Below are positions 57,144-59,354 of a stretch of 64,000 bases of DNA, piece after piece. This DNA is from Sipunculus nudus. Taxonomy: Eukaryota; Annelida; Sipuncula; Golfingiida; Sipunculidae. Under the pieces are notes generated by a model. That model was not told where the DNA came from. It made no database searches and saw only the letters and a program-made list of their open reading frames with translations. How positions within the stretch are numbered: the first letter of the stretch is position 1; each line of letters begins with the position of its first letter. The stretch lies in contig CM049316.1 of NCBI GenBank assembly GCA_026874595.1, forward strand, positions 16,767,839 to 16,831,838, in the 5' to 3' direction. The position numbers were made by a program, and so were the translations under genes.

Positions 57144-59354
57144 TCAATTCAAAATTAATTTAGCTTTTTCTTGCTTGAATTTTCTACATATATCCCAATG
57201 GGCCATTATTTTACACATAGACATAGAGACGTCATTAATCAATGGAACATGAGAGCAGTGTTATACCCAGGCGATCTCGTCCCTGTAGGGTGACCCGTGG
57301 TAGTCGCACATGGCCTGGTACATGCATGTAAACCCTCCGCATGGCCCTGCATCCTTCTGTCTCATAGCCATGTATGCATCCCGCAGCTTGGTCAGCCGCT
57401 CAGGAGGTGAAAGGTCAAGGGTCATGATGTCTGACCTATGTAATAAATTCAGGTTAAAGATTAAAATTTACAAGTCAAAGTCTCGTTGATATATTGACAA
57501 TATCAAATAACGTCTGTGACCCTAATTGTTATTTATTTATAAATTAATATAAAATCTTGAGGTAAGAATAAAGATACTGATGACATAATGGGTAATACTG
57601 ACGAAATGGGAAGCATTAGTATAAAGCTACACACATAGACTAAAAGTTGCTGTAAAATATATGATGAATATATCATAACATTTCTTAGGTTTACAAGTTA
57701 TTAGTAATAAAACAATTTGCAATAATCTGTCTTGTTTGCCACTCAAAATACAAATCAGCACCTGCTACAAACAATCTGACACTTTGTCAGTACTGTCTTC
57801 TTTACAGCAAGATCATCCCTACAGCTGATACTGTGGTTGCCTTTTTCTTTGCGAGGGTTTTAAGTTCACCAAATTCAAGAATGGGAATTAATCAAAAATA
57901 TAAAACCCTCAGGAATATGATGACCAATTACCTAACTTAAGTATGAACAAGAGTGTATGATGCATCTGCACAGAGGGATGAGTTATCAAACCTCAGAAAA
58001 CATTGTTTGTTAATGAACAACATTATCTGTGGATGGTATCAGAACAAGCTCATGAGGGCACATCGACTGTGACACTGGTCATAATACAATGACTATTACA
58101 GAACCGAGTGAGGAATTGGGGGATTTATTATTTTATAATATAGTAGAGCGTCATTCATTTGAAGACCGTTTATCTGAAAAATTGTTCATCTGAAATAAAA
58201 AACTGAGAACTGAAAATTTGACCAATTATCCCAAATCTGAACAATGACAAAATTTCAGAAAAAATGGTATAAAAGATTGTCTATGTAGCCTTAGCCAACA
58301 AATGTAGCCAGATCAGCTGTGATAGGCCTACATCACTGGGATAAAGGCCTTGAGAAGATTAACAAAGTAATGATGAGGAGAAGGCCTTTGAGCATATAGT
58401 GATATTTCAGATTTAGGTTTTATCTTTGTCAAATTTTCAACAGTTCTTACAAGGAGGGGTTATTATAGCTTAATGGAAACCTTTAACAAGCAAATTTTAG
58501 GAATTTATGTCCTCTGATTCCATCTTGCCTTCTCAATATGTTTAAGGTTTTTTTTTATTATTTTCCCTTAAAGATGTCTCCATATGTCATATTGCCTGTG
58601 TGATAGTTTTTATTGTCCCTTGAAGATGTCTCATCATGTCATGATTTTTTTGTGAACTGGGAACAAAAGGGAAATTTTTGTTTTGTTTTGGAGTTGGAGA
58701 TAATAATTTTTCAGGCAGATACTCCAAAAACCAATCCAAACCAAGGTATGCATGAGAGCAATCACTGACCAAAATTTGAATGAAATCAGATAATATTTAG
58801 GAAAGCTATGGTATGGAAATGAAAACCAGACTGACAGACAGACAGAAGGACAGCTAGGCAGACAAACCAAAATCAATGTCACTCCTACTTCAGAAGCAGT
58901 GGACAATTAAAATAAACATGCAATCTGTTTGGGCTGAGATAATCTAGACATGTGAGAGTGTCCTAGGTGCCAAGTTTGAATGAGCTTAAGTCAGCCTGTA
59001 AACAATACAGGGTAAAGTATGGATGGAGTGGGAGGATGAGAGGATTGATCCTTGAAGACATCTGAGGAATCCACTGATATGGGACAGTAGCAAATGACTT
59101 TGCTGAAATGTGCCCATCTCAAGCAGACACCCTAGTTGAAGTTGGCAAATGGTGAACATTCTACCCAGAGCACTGGATGTGGATGTTACAAGACAAAGAA
59201 GAAGATCATTTAAAGAGACTTACTCTACATTTGCCTCAGGAAACACTGCCTTCACTGAGCTAACGATGTGCGAGATAATAGTATCCAGGTCAGATGAGCT
59301 TGACTCAGATGTCGAGAAACTCAGTCTGCGGCCTTCCTTCAGCTCAAAGGATAC
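2217..59354 (-). CDS. CARMIL: CARMIL/LRRC16-family gene, 31 exons seen, 5' and probably 3' ends outside window
   Basis: CARMIL proteins bind actin capping protein (CP), weaken its hold on barbed ends, and act at the plasma membrane in lamellipodia and macropinocytosis (family knowledge). Spliced from 59354 down to 2217, the exons give about 1328 residues in family order: end of the PH-like domain, linker with GPCGGF (73-78), LRR solenoid, helical dimerisation region, CPI motif (995-1014), CSI motif (1028-1036), a [11 protein letters not shown] segment and a Pro-rich tail. The LRR segment [20 protein letters not shown] is close to the vertebrate family signature. All 30 splice junctions use GT-AG and keep phase. 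Vertebrate CARMILs are about 1370-1435 residues, so roughly 85 N-terminal residues and a short C-terminus are missing here. No start codon is in the window. Which vertebrate paralogue is closest cannot be decided by eye; invertebrates usually have one gene. Confidence 0.95.
2379..4859. other. Intron 30 (left part), repeat fragments, no exon
   Basis: Contains a C10 tract at about 2801-2812, two 71-bp direct copies of a segment beginning acatgtggagacac (about 3052-3192), and at 3236-3285 a segment (acaagggacc, atgggtcacggc, ctcagctg) that is also found at the end of the 27.4-28.5 kb tandem array. The rest is AT-rich. The minus-strand ORF at 3447-3656 has no family resemblance and is taken as chance. 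Confidence 0.6.
4935..6376. repeat. Dispersed repeat, two ~0.7-kb units, ending in GACGGA tract and hairpin
   Basis: Two related units lie in tandem (about 4960-5690 and 5690-6376). They share landmarks aaagttgg.caaaatttaagg, ttttggcccataact and gtggttttgatattaggcag. The array ends in (GGAC)n at 6296-6324 followed by an imperfect hairpin (tagctcagatgac / gtcagctgagcta, 6342-6372). The same arrangement is at 29640-31048. No protein coding seen; the short ORFs inside are spurious. Confidence 0.75.
6657..6963 (-). CDS. CARMIL: CARMIL exon 30: Lys/Ser/Pro-rich tail with twin FGK motifs
   Basis: Residues 1173-1274 plus one base. After [11 protein letters not shown] it has two similar motifs, [13 protein letters not shown] and [13 protein letters not shown], then [20 protein letters not shown] and a Pro-rich end. 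Probably disordered. The donor is gtaaca. Reading through it gives [11 protein letters not shown] and a stop at 6592, a possible alternative end, though less likely. Confidence 0.88.
6964..7804. other. CARMIL intron 29, nothing recognised
   Basis: An AT-rich intron between exons 30 and 29 (transcript order reversed on this strand). The plus-strand ORFs that overlap its edge are antisense shadows of exon 30. No repeat or RNA gene recognised. Confidence 0.6.
7805..7941 (-). CDS. CARMIL: CARMIL exon 29: verprolin-like segment
   Basis: Residues 1127-1172. [20 protein letters not shown] then [20 protein letters not shown] and [17 protein letters not shown] parallels the vertebrate 'GSGLLAEMKAKQEKR', a short verprolin-like sequence. 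The exon ends in phase 0 before gtaaat. Confidence 0.92.
8230..8610. repeat. 49-bp tandem repeat
   Basis: About six to seven copies of a 49-bp unit containing gaattcttaattctgcatca and tgaagactgttgtatagaaa. The central copies starting at 8341 and 8390 are near identical; the outer copies (from about 8230 and after 8520) are diverged or shortened. It sits in the intron between exons 29 and 28. Confidence 0.85.
8856..9019 (-). CDS. CARMIL: CARMIL exon 28: basic membrane-binding segment
   Basis: Residues 1072-1126 plus one base. [20 protein letters not shown] then [20 protein letters not shown]. The GFLN(R/L) core within a Lys-rich stretch resembles the vertebrate 'SSGFLNLIKSRSKSERPP' membrane-binding segment. 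Acceptor gatag/A, donor gtataa. Confidence 0.88.
9250..9450. repeat. Fragment of dispersed 'gacctc..atatgcaaattttgcc' repeat
   Basis: Landmarks accaggacctcatcatatat, gcaaattttgcc and tatcatggcaacacc resemble those at about 41915-42060, 51600-51750 and 52240-52370. It is an old interspersed family without visible ends. Confidence 0.45.
9655..9955 (-). CDS. CARMIL: CARMIL exon 27: capping-protein-binding region (CPI and CSI motifs)
   Basis: Residues 972-1071 plus two bases. It contains [20 protein letters not shown] (CPI motif, 995-1014) and SEGMDSFFT (CSI motif, 1028-1036), the tandem elements by which CARMIL binds and allosterically loosens capping protein. The acceptor is attcag. The 3' end is set at AA/gttagt because exon 28 needs phase 2. 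The nearby gtaaca donor at 9649-9650 would give phase 0 and break the downstream frame. Reading on without splicing reaches a stop at 9555. Confidence 0.92.
9762..9788 (-). other. CARMIL: CSI-like motif of CARMIL
   Basis: SEGMDSFFT lies 14 residues after the CPI motif. It corresponds to the CARMIL-specific interaction element that in vertebrates reads like 'EGVDEFFTKK'. Gly, Asp and the Phe pair are conserved; the basic residues after FFT are replaced by SAP. Confidence 0.85.
9828..9887 (-). other. CARMIL: CPI motif of CARMIL
   Basis: The family consensus is LxHxTxxRPK followed by six residues and Pro. Here L, H, R and P of the core are kept, Thr at position 5 is Ala, Lys at position 10 is Arg, and the terminal Pro sits nine rather than six residues after RPR. 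It should still be able to bind the capping-protein stalk, but affinity cannot be judged from sequence. Confidence 0.9.
10590..11040. repeat. Dispersed repeat fragment with 'gaccttgacctttgaccc' blocks
   Basis: Two blocks carry ccttgacctttgacc (about 10722 and 10869), each followed by a line like caattaggcttaaaacaggt or tggtgagacatataag. The segment ends in a degenerate gacggac tract near 10979-11015. The minus-strand ORFs here are repeat shadows. Confidence 0.5.
11158..11320. mobile_element. Short TIR element (MITE-like)
   Basis: The left end ggggtccgtttcagtgac and right end gtcactttattgaaacagac followed by ccct are imperfect inverted repeats of about 20 bp around a 160-bp body. No coding. 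Target-site duplication not clear. Confidence 0.6.
11818..11910 (-). CDS. CARMIL: CARMIL exon 26: disordered linker exon
   Basis: Residues 941-971 plus one base (93 bp). [20 protein letters not shown] then [11 protein letters not shown]. Low-complexity and not conserved by eye. It is supported by acceptor tttcag, donor gtaaaa and phase 1-1 agreement with both neighbours. Probably a cassette exon. Confidence 0.75.
12466..13036. repeat. 37-bp minisatellite with E-box motifs in each unit
   Basis: About 15-16 tandem copies of a unit made of cacaggtacacaac, then acaccaccagctgatccaca and tgt; some copies are 34-35 bp through loss of an 'ac' step. Nearly every unit carries the palindrome CAGCTG, and most carry CACATG. 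Located in the intron between exons 26 and 25. Confidence 0.92.
13545..13728. mobile_element. Pogo/mariner-like MITE, 184 bp
   Basis: The terminal inverted repeats cagtgaaacctcgttgtgtc (left) and gacacaacgaggtttcactg (right) are perfect over the 20 bases shown, and extend to about 23 (tcgaa). The right flank is TA; the left flank reads AA, consistent with a mutated TA duplication. The CAGTGAAACCTCG start is typical of non-autonomous pogo/Tc1-mariner elements. No transposase. Confidence 0.85.
14674..14739 (-). CDS. CARMIL: CARMIL exon 25: short acidic linker exon
   Basis: Residues 919-940 plus one base (66 bp). [20 protein letters not shown] then IP; it is comparable to the vertebrate 'LEEVPIHIEDPPFPSL' region just before the capping-protein-binding region. 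Phase 1 at both ends, so skipping keeps frame. Donor gtcagg is suboptimal, which fits optional inclusion. Confidence 0.8.
15068..15160. repeat. (TA)n and (TATG)n microsatellite
   Basis: A run of TA with one TTTA interruption, followed by five TATG steps. The plus-strand ORF through it reads (YI)n and is not a gene. Confidence 0.95.
15973..16121 (+). repeat. 5' terminal repeat of TRIM-like element
   Basis: 149 bp, TGTTACAGGG...GGTAACA. It contains the diverged A box tagcgaagtggttgg (16034-16048) and a B-box region decayed to gggatcagccc, where the other copy reads gggttcgaatccc. The two terminal repeats are clearly homologous but diverged, so the insertion is old. Confidence 0.7.
16125..16142 (+). 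other. Primer binding site, tRNA-Pro type
   Basis: TGGGGGCTCGTCCCGGAT, 3 nt after the end of the first terminal repeat. It ends the normal way for a site complementary to the 3' end of a tRNA (TGG pairs with CCA). It has one mismatch to the classical proline site. Confidence 0.7.
16229..16240 (+). other. Polypurine tract of TRIM-like element
   Basis: The purine-rich stretch taagagggggtg abuts the TGTTA start of the second terminal repeat, the position expected for plus-strand priming. Confidence 0.6.
16241..16399 (+). repeat. 3' terminal repeat of TRIM-like element with intact pol III boxes
   Basis: 159 bp, TGTTATGGGG...GTAACA. A box TAGCAGAGCGG (16299-16309) fits TRGCNNAGYGG fully. B box GGTTCGAATCC (16344-16354) fits the tRNA consensus fully. 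The A-to-B spacing of 45 is that of a type II tRNA promoter without intron. The acceptor-stem halves do not pair well, so it is tRNA-derived rather than a functional tRNA gene. Confidence 0.7.
16530..16885. repeat. Degenerate short tandem-like sequence
   Basis: Repeated phrases such as ataatggtcac, atggtgatgtt and catggttgtgtctatcatg recur at about 30-40 bp. Divergence is high and the period is not firm. Confidence 0.35.
17588..17836 (-). CDS. CARMIL: CARMIL exon 24: Ser-rich linker
   Basis: Residues 836-918 plus one base. It starts [20 protein letters not shown], then carries a Ser/Thr-rich stretch with [16 protein letters not shown] and [20 protein letters not shown]. No close vertebrate match is recognised here; it is placed by phase (1 to 1), splice sites and context. 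The opposite-strand ORF over the same bases is a shadow. Confidence 0.85.
17837..18506. other. CARMIL intron 23 (left part), nothing recognised
   Basis: AT-rich intron sequence next to exon 24. The rest of the same intron (18981-20170) is also without a recognisable exon or RNA; the ORFs there are chance. Confidence 0.5.
18507..18980 (+). mobile_element. TTAA-flanked non-autonomous DNA transposon, copy 1
   Basis: The left end TTAAAAGGTGCCCATTCACC and right end GGTAATTGGGCCCCTTTAA are imperfect inverted repeats with TTAA at both outer edges, as left by piggyBac-type insertion. Homologous over its whole ~470 bp, in the opposite orientation, to 37644-38104. No transposase; both overlapping ORFs are spurious. 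Confidence 0.8.
20171..20240 (-). CDS. CARMIL: CARMIL exon 23: basic linker
   Basis: Residues 813-835 plus one base. [20 protein letters not shown] then SVV resembles the family segment 'MTPKSKRKSIHSRMLRPVS'. Highly basic, consistent with membrane or acidic-partner contact. Acceptor ttgcag, donor gtaagt. Confidence 0.9.
20345..20500 (+). mobile_element. Truncated, diverged copy of the TTAA element
   Basis: Landmarks tttttggcttactctgtata, attaatgtactgtgggtaat, gagaaaggttcatataatgc and gatgtatgacc follow in the same order as in 18550-18640. The ends are lost. It lies in the intron between exons 23 and 22. Confidence 0.5.
20939..21028 (-). CDS. CARMIL: CARMIL exon 22: Ser/acidic linker
   Basis: Residues 783-812. 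[20 protein letters not shown] then [10 protein letters not shown], a disordered Ser-rich stretch after the dimerisation region where vertebrate CARMILs have 'ADHFSRRGKTLPQQE'. The SRRSSEKEK cluster could be phosphorylated by basophilic kinases (inference). Thirty codons, phase 0 at both ends. Confidence 0.85.
21029..21548. other. CARMIL intron 21, nothing recognised
   Basis: An AT-rich intron. The plus-strand ORF 20974-21189 is an antisense and intron shadow. The introns 21637-21967, 22081-22534, 24028-24533, 24633-25187 and 25282-26230 also show no repeat or exon I can support. Confidence 0.55.
21549..21636 (-). CDS. CARMIL: CARMIL exon 21: end of dimerisation region
   Basis: Residues 753-782. 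[20 protein letters not shown] then [10 protein letters not shown] matches '[29 protein letters not shown]'. The SDR(L/I)(I/V)DxILDxLS core is a diagnostic CARMIL motif. Phase 0 end, donor gtaaat. Confidence 0.95.
21968..22080 (-). CDS. CARMIL: CARMIL exon 20: helical dimerisation region
   Basis: Residues 716-752 plus two bases. [20 protein letters not shown] then [17 protein letters not shown] corresponds to '[40 protein letters not shown]'. Donor gtgaga after AAAATAGG; the split Gly codon joins cleanly to exon 21. Confidence 0.93.
22535..22597 (-). CDS. CARMIL: CARMIL exon 19: 63-bp helical exon
   Basis: Residues 695-715, reading [20 protein letters not shown] then Q, against the family '[20 protein letters not shown]'. 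The C-P-x-VM core supports the call despite the small size. Phase 0 at both ends, acceptor gttccag, donor gtaaaa. Confidence 0.9.
22938..23194. repeat. Degenerate TCTTAT/ATAAGA palindromic repeat cluster
   Basis: At least eight scattered inverted motifs of the type tcttat.ataaga occur, for example cttatgataag, ctctgataagatc, cttatggcaagat and cttctgataagaaaa. The spacing is 20-40 bp. The cluster runs right up to the donor of exon 18. Confidence 0.6.
23195..23311 (-). CDS. CARMIL: CARMIL exon 18: helical dimerisation region
   Basis: Residues 656-694. [20 protein letters not shown] then [19 protein letters not shown]. The LLPxL start follows exon 17 as in the family ('KTLLPNLYHVG'), and the rest parallels '[22 protein letters not shown]'. 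The donor gtaagaaa lies inside a short inverted repeat (see findings). Confidence 0.92.
23400..23575. mobile_element. Possible MITE with 'aggtggtctta' repeats
   Basis: Contains ataagaccacctgtgggac near its left end and ggtggtctttcagacaggtc followed by ccactg at its right end, with two more aggtggtctta copies inside. The right end reads as a CAGTGGGACC terminus in reverse. The left terminus is not clean, so the boundaries are approximate. Confidence 0.5.
23630..23808. mobile_element. CAGTGAA MITE with TA target duplications
   Basis: The left end CAGTGAAGTATCACTGACGA and right end, read in reverse, CAGTGAAATCGCACTAACAT form imperfect inverted repeats. TA flanks both sides (23628-23629 and 23809-23810). 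179 bp, non-coding, same superfamily look as the 13545 element. Confidence 0.8.
23896..24027 (-). CDS. CARMIL: CARMIL exon 17: helical dimerisation region
   Basis: Residues 612-655. [20 protein letters not shown] then [20 protein letters not shown] and NSKQ correspond to 'MIDRICVKVQDHLNSLRN....[20 protein letters not shown]'. Heptad-like hydrophobic spacing. Phase 0 at both ends, donor gtaagc. Confidence 0.93.
24534..24632 (-). CDS. CARMIL: CARMIL exon 16: start of helical dimerisation region
   Basis: Residues 579-611. [20 protein letters not shown] then [13 protein letters not shown] matches '[34 protein letters not shown]'. Predominantly helical. Phase 0 at both ends. The donor is gtaaaa, weaker than average. 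Confidence 0.95.
25188..25281 (-). CDS. CARMIL: CARMIL exon 15: end of LRR and C-cap
   Basis: Residues 547-578. [20 protein letters not shown] then [12 protein letters not shown] aligns with '[40 protein letters not shown]', the C-cap and first helix after the solenoid. One base completes the Lys codon of exon 14; it ends in phase 0 (donor gtagac). Confidence 0.94.
26231..26368 (-). CDS. CARMIL: CARMIL exon 14: last LRRs
   Basis: Residues 501-546 plus two bases. [20 protein letters not shown] then [20 protein letters not shown] and AAALE is nearly identical to the vertebrate block '[30 protein letters not shown]'. The donor is gtataa. Reading past it gives an in-frame tail ending at 26152, which is intron read-through and not part of the protein. 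Confidence 0.97.
26430..26818. mobile_element. hAT-like MITE, 'CAAGGCTCGAAATT' termini
   Basis: The left end gcaaggctcgaaatt is the inverted match of the right end aatttccgagccttgc, allowing one extra base. 389 bp without coding. Elements beginning CA(A/G)GGCTCGAAATTA are common hAT-type repeats in animals. An 8-bp target duplication was not recognised. Confidence 0.65.
27395..28475. repeat. Tandem array of ~290-bp units
   Basis: Four units share tagtaagttttgtgaaaatc (at 27702, 27984 and 28281; diverged in the first), atggttcatgagaaata, gaaattg.aggtggcgcccc and agagatatcccgctcacaag. Spacings are 282 and 297. The array ends with acaagggacctatgggtcac then ggcgctcagctg (28436-28467), a terminus also present at about 3238-3285. 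Confidence 0.8.
28476..29519. other. Intron 13, middle part, nothing recognised
   Basis: Very AT-rich sequence. The ORFs at 28702-28893 and 28840-29127 are low-complexity F/I/Y/K readings without family resemblance. Confidence 0.55.
29520..31048. repeat. Dispersed repeat, second locus, ending in GACGGA tract and hairpin
   Basis: Two units (about 29640-30240 and 30290-31048) match those at 4935-6376, with shared aaagttgggcaaaatttaag, tttgggcccataact and gatattaggcagtc. The end has (ACGG)n at 30961-31000 and the same hairpin (31018-31048). The orientation is the same as copy 1. Confidence 0.78.
31060..31175. repeat. Second GACGGA-tailed fragment next to exon 13
   Basis: A short piece with gtgaatccttttagagatat (a landmark of the 27.4-28.5 kb array), then gacggacggacggacagctt and a hairpin-like end cccatcagcctaagggctgagggct. 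It ends about 20-25 bp from the donor of exon 13. Confidence 0.55.
31199..31302 (-). CDS. CARMIL: CARMIL exon 13: LRR
   Basis: Residues 467-500 plus two bases. [20 protein letters not shown] then [14 protein letters not shown] matches '[36 protein letters not shown]'. Repeat-derived sequence ends only about 20-50 bp from the donor (gtatgt), so the downstream intron was invaded very close to the splice site. Confidence 0.95.
31930..32805. repeat. ~143-bp tandem repeat, six copies
   Basis: The unit landmark gccatattggaatt occurs at 31951, 32096, 32238, 32346, 32491 and 32633 (variants), giving spacings of 145, 142, 108, 145 and 142. Other shared blocks are cataggtaccaatgatccct and ttcttgttgagatat. 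One unit carries a ~35-bp deletion. The ORFs here are repeat readings. Confidence 0.85.
32876..32930 (-). CDS. CARMIL: CARMIL exon 12: short LRR exon
   Basis: Residues 448-466 (55 bp), reading [19 protein letters not shown], which corresponds to '[22 protein letters not shown]'. The exon is too short to stand out as an ORF, and was placed by phase (starts with one base, ends in phase 0) and by homology. Donor gtgagt. Confidence 0.92.
33141..33240 (-). CDS. CARMIL: CARMIL exon 11: LRR
   Basis: Residues 415-447 plus two bases. [20 protein letters not shown] then [13 protein letters not shown] aligns with '[32 protein letters not shown]'. [10 protein letters not shown] is the characteristic family strand. 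Donor gtaagt. Confidence 0.94.
33630..34796. mobile_element. ~1.17-kb TIR element, CTGT(G/T)GATTCAGAAT ends
   Basis: The left end CTGTTGATTCAGAATATATT and right end, reversed, CTGTGGATTCAGAATTGTTC are inverted repeats. TA lies outside each (33628-33629 and 34797-34798). Inside both ends are similar gggttt/aattttgtgg blocks, so the inverted similarity extends diffusely to about 60 bp. No transposase ORF. It could instead be two separate small MITEs. Confidence 0.55.
35022..36185. mobile_element. GCGAACCTGTG-terminated element, copy 1 (1.16 kb)
   Basis: The left end gcgaacctgtgc and right end agctcacaggttcac are inverted repeats. It contains about 127-bp tandem units with ttgtaggtggcgccaccagt (35171, 35298, 35424) and the phrase ttgaactcttgacctg..gcagtctgccaaagct. 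Shares order and ends with 49182-51578. All ORFs here are repeat readings. Confidence 0.7.
36243..36394 (-). CDS. CARMIL: CARMIL exon 10: two LRR units
   Basis: Residues 364-414 plus one base. It reads [20 protein letters not shown] then [20 protein letters not shown] and [11 protein letters not shown]. Leu/Ile spacing follows the ribonuclease-inhibitor-like LRR of the family. The donor is gtaact, with acceptor tttcag upstream. Confidence 0.94.
36395..36707. other. CARMIL intron 9, nothing recognised
   Basis: An AT-rich intron. The neighbouring intron 36896-37327 is likewise empty of recognisable features. Confidence 0.55.
36708..36895 (-). CDS. CARMIL: CARMIL exon 9: two LRR units
   Basis: Residues 302-363 plus two bases. 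It contains [20 protein letters not shown], the family-typical [10 protein letters not shown] with [20 protein letters not shown], and GNKLAPEVI. The HKKGKE..PPSxxQFF block is a CARMIL-specific loop not seen in generic LRR proteins. Acceptor attcag and donor gtgagt. Confidence 0.96.
37328..37405 (-). CDS. CARMIL: CARMIL exon 8: LRR
   Basis: Residues 276-301, reading [20 protein letters not shown] then ECALDM, against '[27 protein letters not shown]'. It is exactly 26 codons with phase 0 at both ends, so it could be skipped without a frameshift. Skipping would delete about one LRR and probably damage the solenoid. Confidence 0.95.
37644..38104 (-). mobile_element. TTAA-flanked non-autonomous DNA transposon, copy 2
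   Basis: The left end TTAAAGGGGCCCAATCACCT and right end AGGTGAATGGGCACCTTTAA have TTAA at both edges. The body (accttaggttacc, cacacaggctg, gaccagaaaacgtg) is the reverse complement of copy 1 at 18507-18980. Confidence 0.82.
38285..38748. repeat. Dispersed 'acttgtacttg' repeat, copy 2
   Basis: Shares atcaagtacatttcaag, gatagactaatagattaaga and cctgtacttgtacttgactc with 590-1055, in the same order and orientation. It runs to within about 20 bp of the donor of exon 7. Confidence 0.65.
38766..38956 (-). CDS. CARMIL: CARMIL exon 7: two LRR units
   Basis: Residues 212-275. It includes [20 protein letters not shown] then [20 protein letters not shown] and [16 protein letters not shown]. This matches '[30 protein letters not shown]' and 'LVHLDLSGNVLRGDDL' of the family almost strand for strand. 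The first two bases complete a Gly codon, and the exon ends in phase 0 before gtaagt. Confidence 0.95.
38957..44301. other. CARMIL intron 6 (left part), mostly unremarkable
   Basis: Long AT-rich intron sequence. Contains a 163-bp direct duplication at about 42361-42690 (cactttctgt.tttctat, aatttaagtcagtat, gatgtcatcaag) and fragments of the 'gacctctgacctcactaaatat' family at 41900-42150. The minus ORF at 40996-41298 has no recognised family. 45591-47571, the rest of this intron, holds nothing I recognise. Confidence 0.5.
44302..45590. mobile_element. 1.29-kb TIR element, CCGTAAAATCTCC ends, TA-flanked
   Basis: The terminal inverted repeats are perfect over 25 bp, beginning CCGTAAAATCTCCACTTAAA and continuing accgc. 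TA flanks both ends (44300-44301, 45591-45592). The interior is richer in G, C and CpG than the surrounding intron and repeats the phrase aaaaccgca near both ends. No ORF over 60 codons was noted inside, so it is non-autonomous. Tc1/mariner-pogo affinity is inferred from the TA target. Confidence 0.85.
47572..47666 (-). CDS. CARMIL: CARMIL exon 6: LRR
   Basis: Residues 180-211 plus one base. It reads [20 protein letters not shown] followed by [12 protein letters not shown]. The LxxLDLSxNxLxDRG pattern is a CARMIL LRR strand-turn-helix unit. A 4.3-kb intron precedes it in the transcript and an 8.6-kb intron, the largest in the window, follows it. Confidence 0.93.
47667..49181. other. CARMIL intron 5 (left part), nothing recognised
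   Basis: AT-rich. The minus ORF at 47870-48280 (136 codons) is rich in F, C, K, L and has no domain I recognise and no splice context linking it to CARMIL; I treat it as chance. Confidence 0.5.
49182..51578. mobile_element. GCGAACCTGTG-terminated element, copy 2 (2.4 kb)
   Basis: Left end gcgaacctgtgc, right end agctcacaggttcgc (inverted). The left half matches copy 1: ttgtaggtggcaccaccagt units and gcagtctgccaaagctataaa. The right half adds three to four ~200-bp units with cagccaaaaatcactgaacc and tttgaacaaacttga. It is preceded at the right end by gacgcacgacgcac. No transposase. Confidence 0.72.
51600..51950. repeat. Dispersed 'ggcaacacc..gtgccctctgac' repeat tail with two GGACGG tracts
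   Basis: Contains tggcaacaccacaaagaagc, gtggattttgcc and gagtttcatgaaaatcc. It then has two copies of an agacggatggacggtgggta-like end (about 51785-51815 and 51880-51905). The same family recurs at 52200-52450. Confidence 0.55.
51953..52041 (-). CDS. CARMIL: CARMIL exon 5: LRR
   Basis: Residues 151-179 plus two bases. The reading [20 protein letters not shown] followed by LVLNNSGIK matches the CARMIL repeat '[23 protein letters not shown]'. The polypyrimidine tract before the acceptor is short (gttatatag). The donor is gtacct, weaker than its neighbours, but phase and homology both fit. Confidence 0.92.
52160..52450. repeat. Dispersed repeat, same family as 51600-51950
   Basis: Shares gacacaacaaagaagccttg, ctctgatctcattaaatatg, gtggattttgcagag and gagtttcattaaaatcc. 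It occupies most of the intron between exons 5 and 4. Confidence 0.55.
52631..52706 (-). CDS. CARMIL: CARMIL exon 4: first leucine-rich repeat
   Basis: Residues 125-150, reading [19 protein letters not shown] then NASNVKL. This corresponds to the family segment '[26 protein letters not shown]'. The exon starts with one base that completes Arg and ends in phase 0 before gtaagt. Confidence 0.94.
52707..55656. other. CARMIL intron 3, mostly unremarkable
   Basis: No exon seen. Contains a G-rich tract with a G15-17 run at about 55387-55403. The plus-strand ORFs (53017-53415, 54582-54911, 55380-55730) have no recognised domains. Confidence 0.5.
55630..55725 (-). mobile_element. Probable tRNA-derived SINE head
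   Basis: On the minus strand, CAGCCTTGTGGTTAAGG looks like a tRNA A box, and CTGGTTCAAAACCC about 35 nt later looks like a B box. This is the usual pol III promoter pair of a tRNA-derived SINE. The body and tail toward lower coordinates were not delimited. Confidence 0.45.
55943..56016 (-). CDS. CARMIL: CARMIL exon 3: N-terminal cap of LRR domain
   Basis: Residues 101-124 plus two bases. It reads [19 protein letters not shown] then DHMDA, aligning with the family cap segment '[27 protein letters not shown]'. The exon is flanked by a strong acceptor (tttttcag) and donor gtgag. It ends two bases into an Arg codon finished by exon 4. Confidence 0.95.
57019..57142. repeat. (AT)n microsatellite with ATCT interruptions
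   Basis: AT dinucleotides with regularly placed ATCT steps, then a pure AT run. The plus ORF reads (YI)n and is not a gene. Confidence 0.95.
57267..57435 (-). CDS. CARMIL: CARMIL exon 2: linker between PH domain and LRRs
   Basis: Residues 44-100. It contains [14 protein letters not shown] and the hallmark [18 protein letters not shown], then SPYRDEIAW, which matches the invariant family block GPCGGF.xMYxxxCDxxGxxYxxEVxW that packs against the start of the LRR solenoid. Its first base completes a Glu codon from exon 1, and it ends in phase 0 at a gtataa donor. High conservation makes this one of the surest exons. Confidence 0.96.
57436..59223. other. CARMIL intron 1 of window, one repeat fragment
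   Basis: Mostly unremarkable. At 58590-58885 a piece ending in gacagacagacagaagg and aaccaaaatcaatgtc resembles 6380-6430 (gacagacagaccgaaatcaa). Its ORFs are repeat readings. Confidence 0.5.
59224..59354 (-). CDS. CARMIL: CARMIL exon 1 of window: end of PH-like domain
   Basis: Encodes residues 1-43 plus two bases of codon 44. The reading [17 protein letters not shown] followed by [20 protein letters not shown] aligns with the last strand and C-terminal helix of the CARMIL non-canonical PH domain (family pattern 'EDVSEVLAHIG..LRKIFPG'), which binds membrane lipids. Acceptor ttctag and donor gtaag flank it. The exon begins in phase 0, so the previous exon, beyond 64000 or unrecognised, should end on a complete codon. 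Confidence 0.88.

Noticed and set aside
56992-57252. Plus-strand 86-codon ORF with (YI)n
   Set aside because: Driven by the AT microsatellite.
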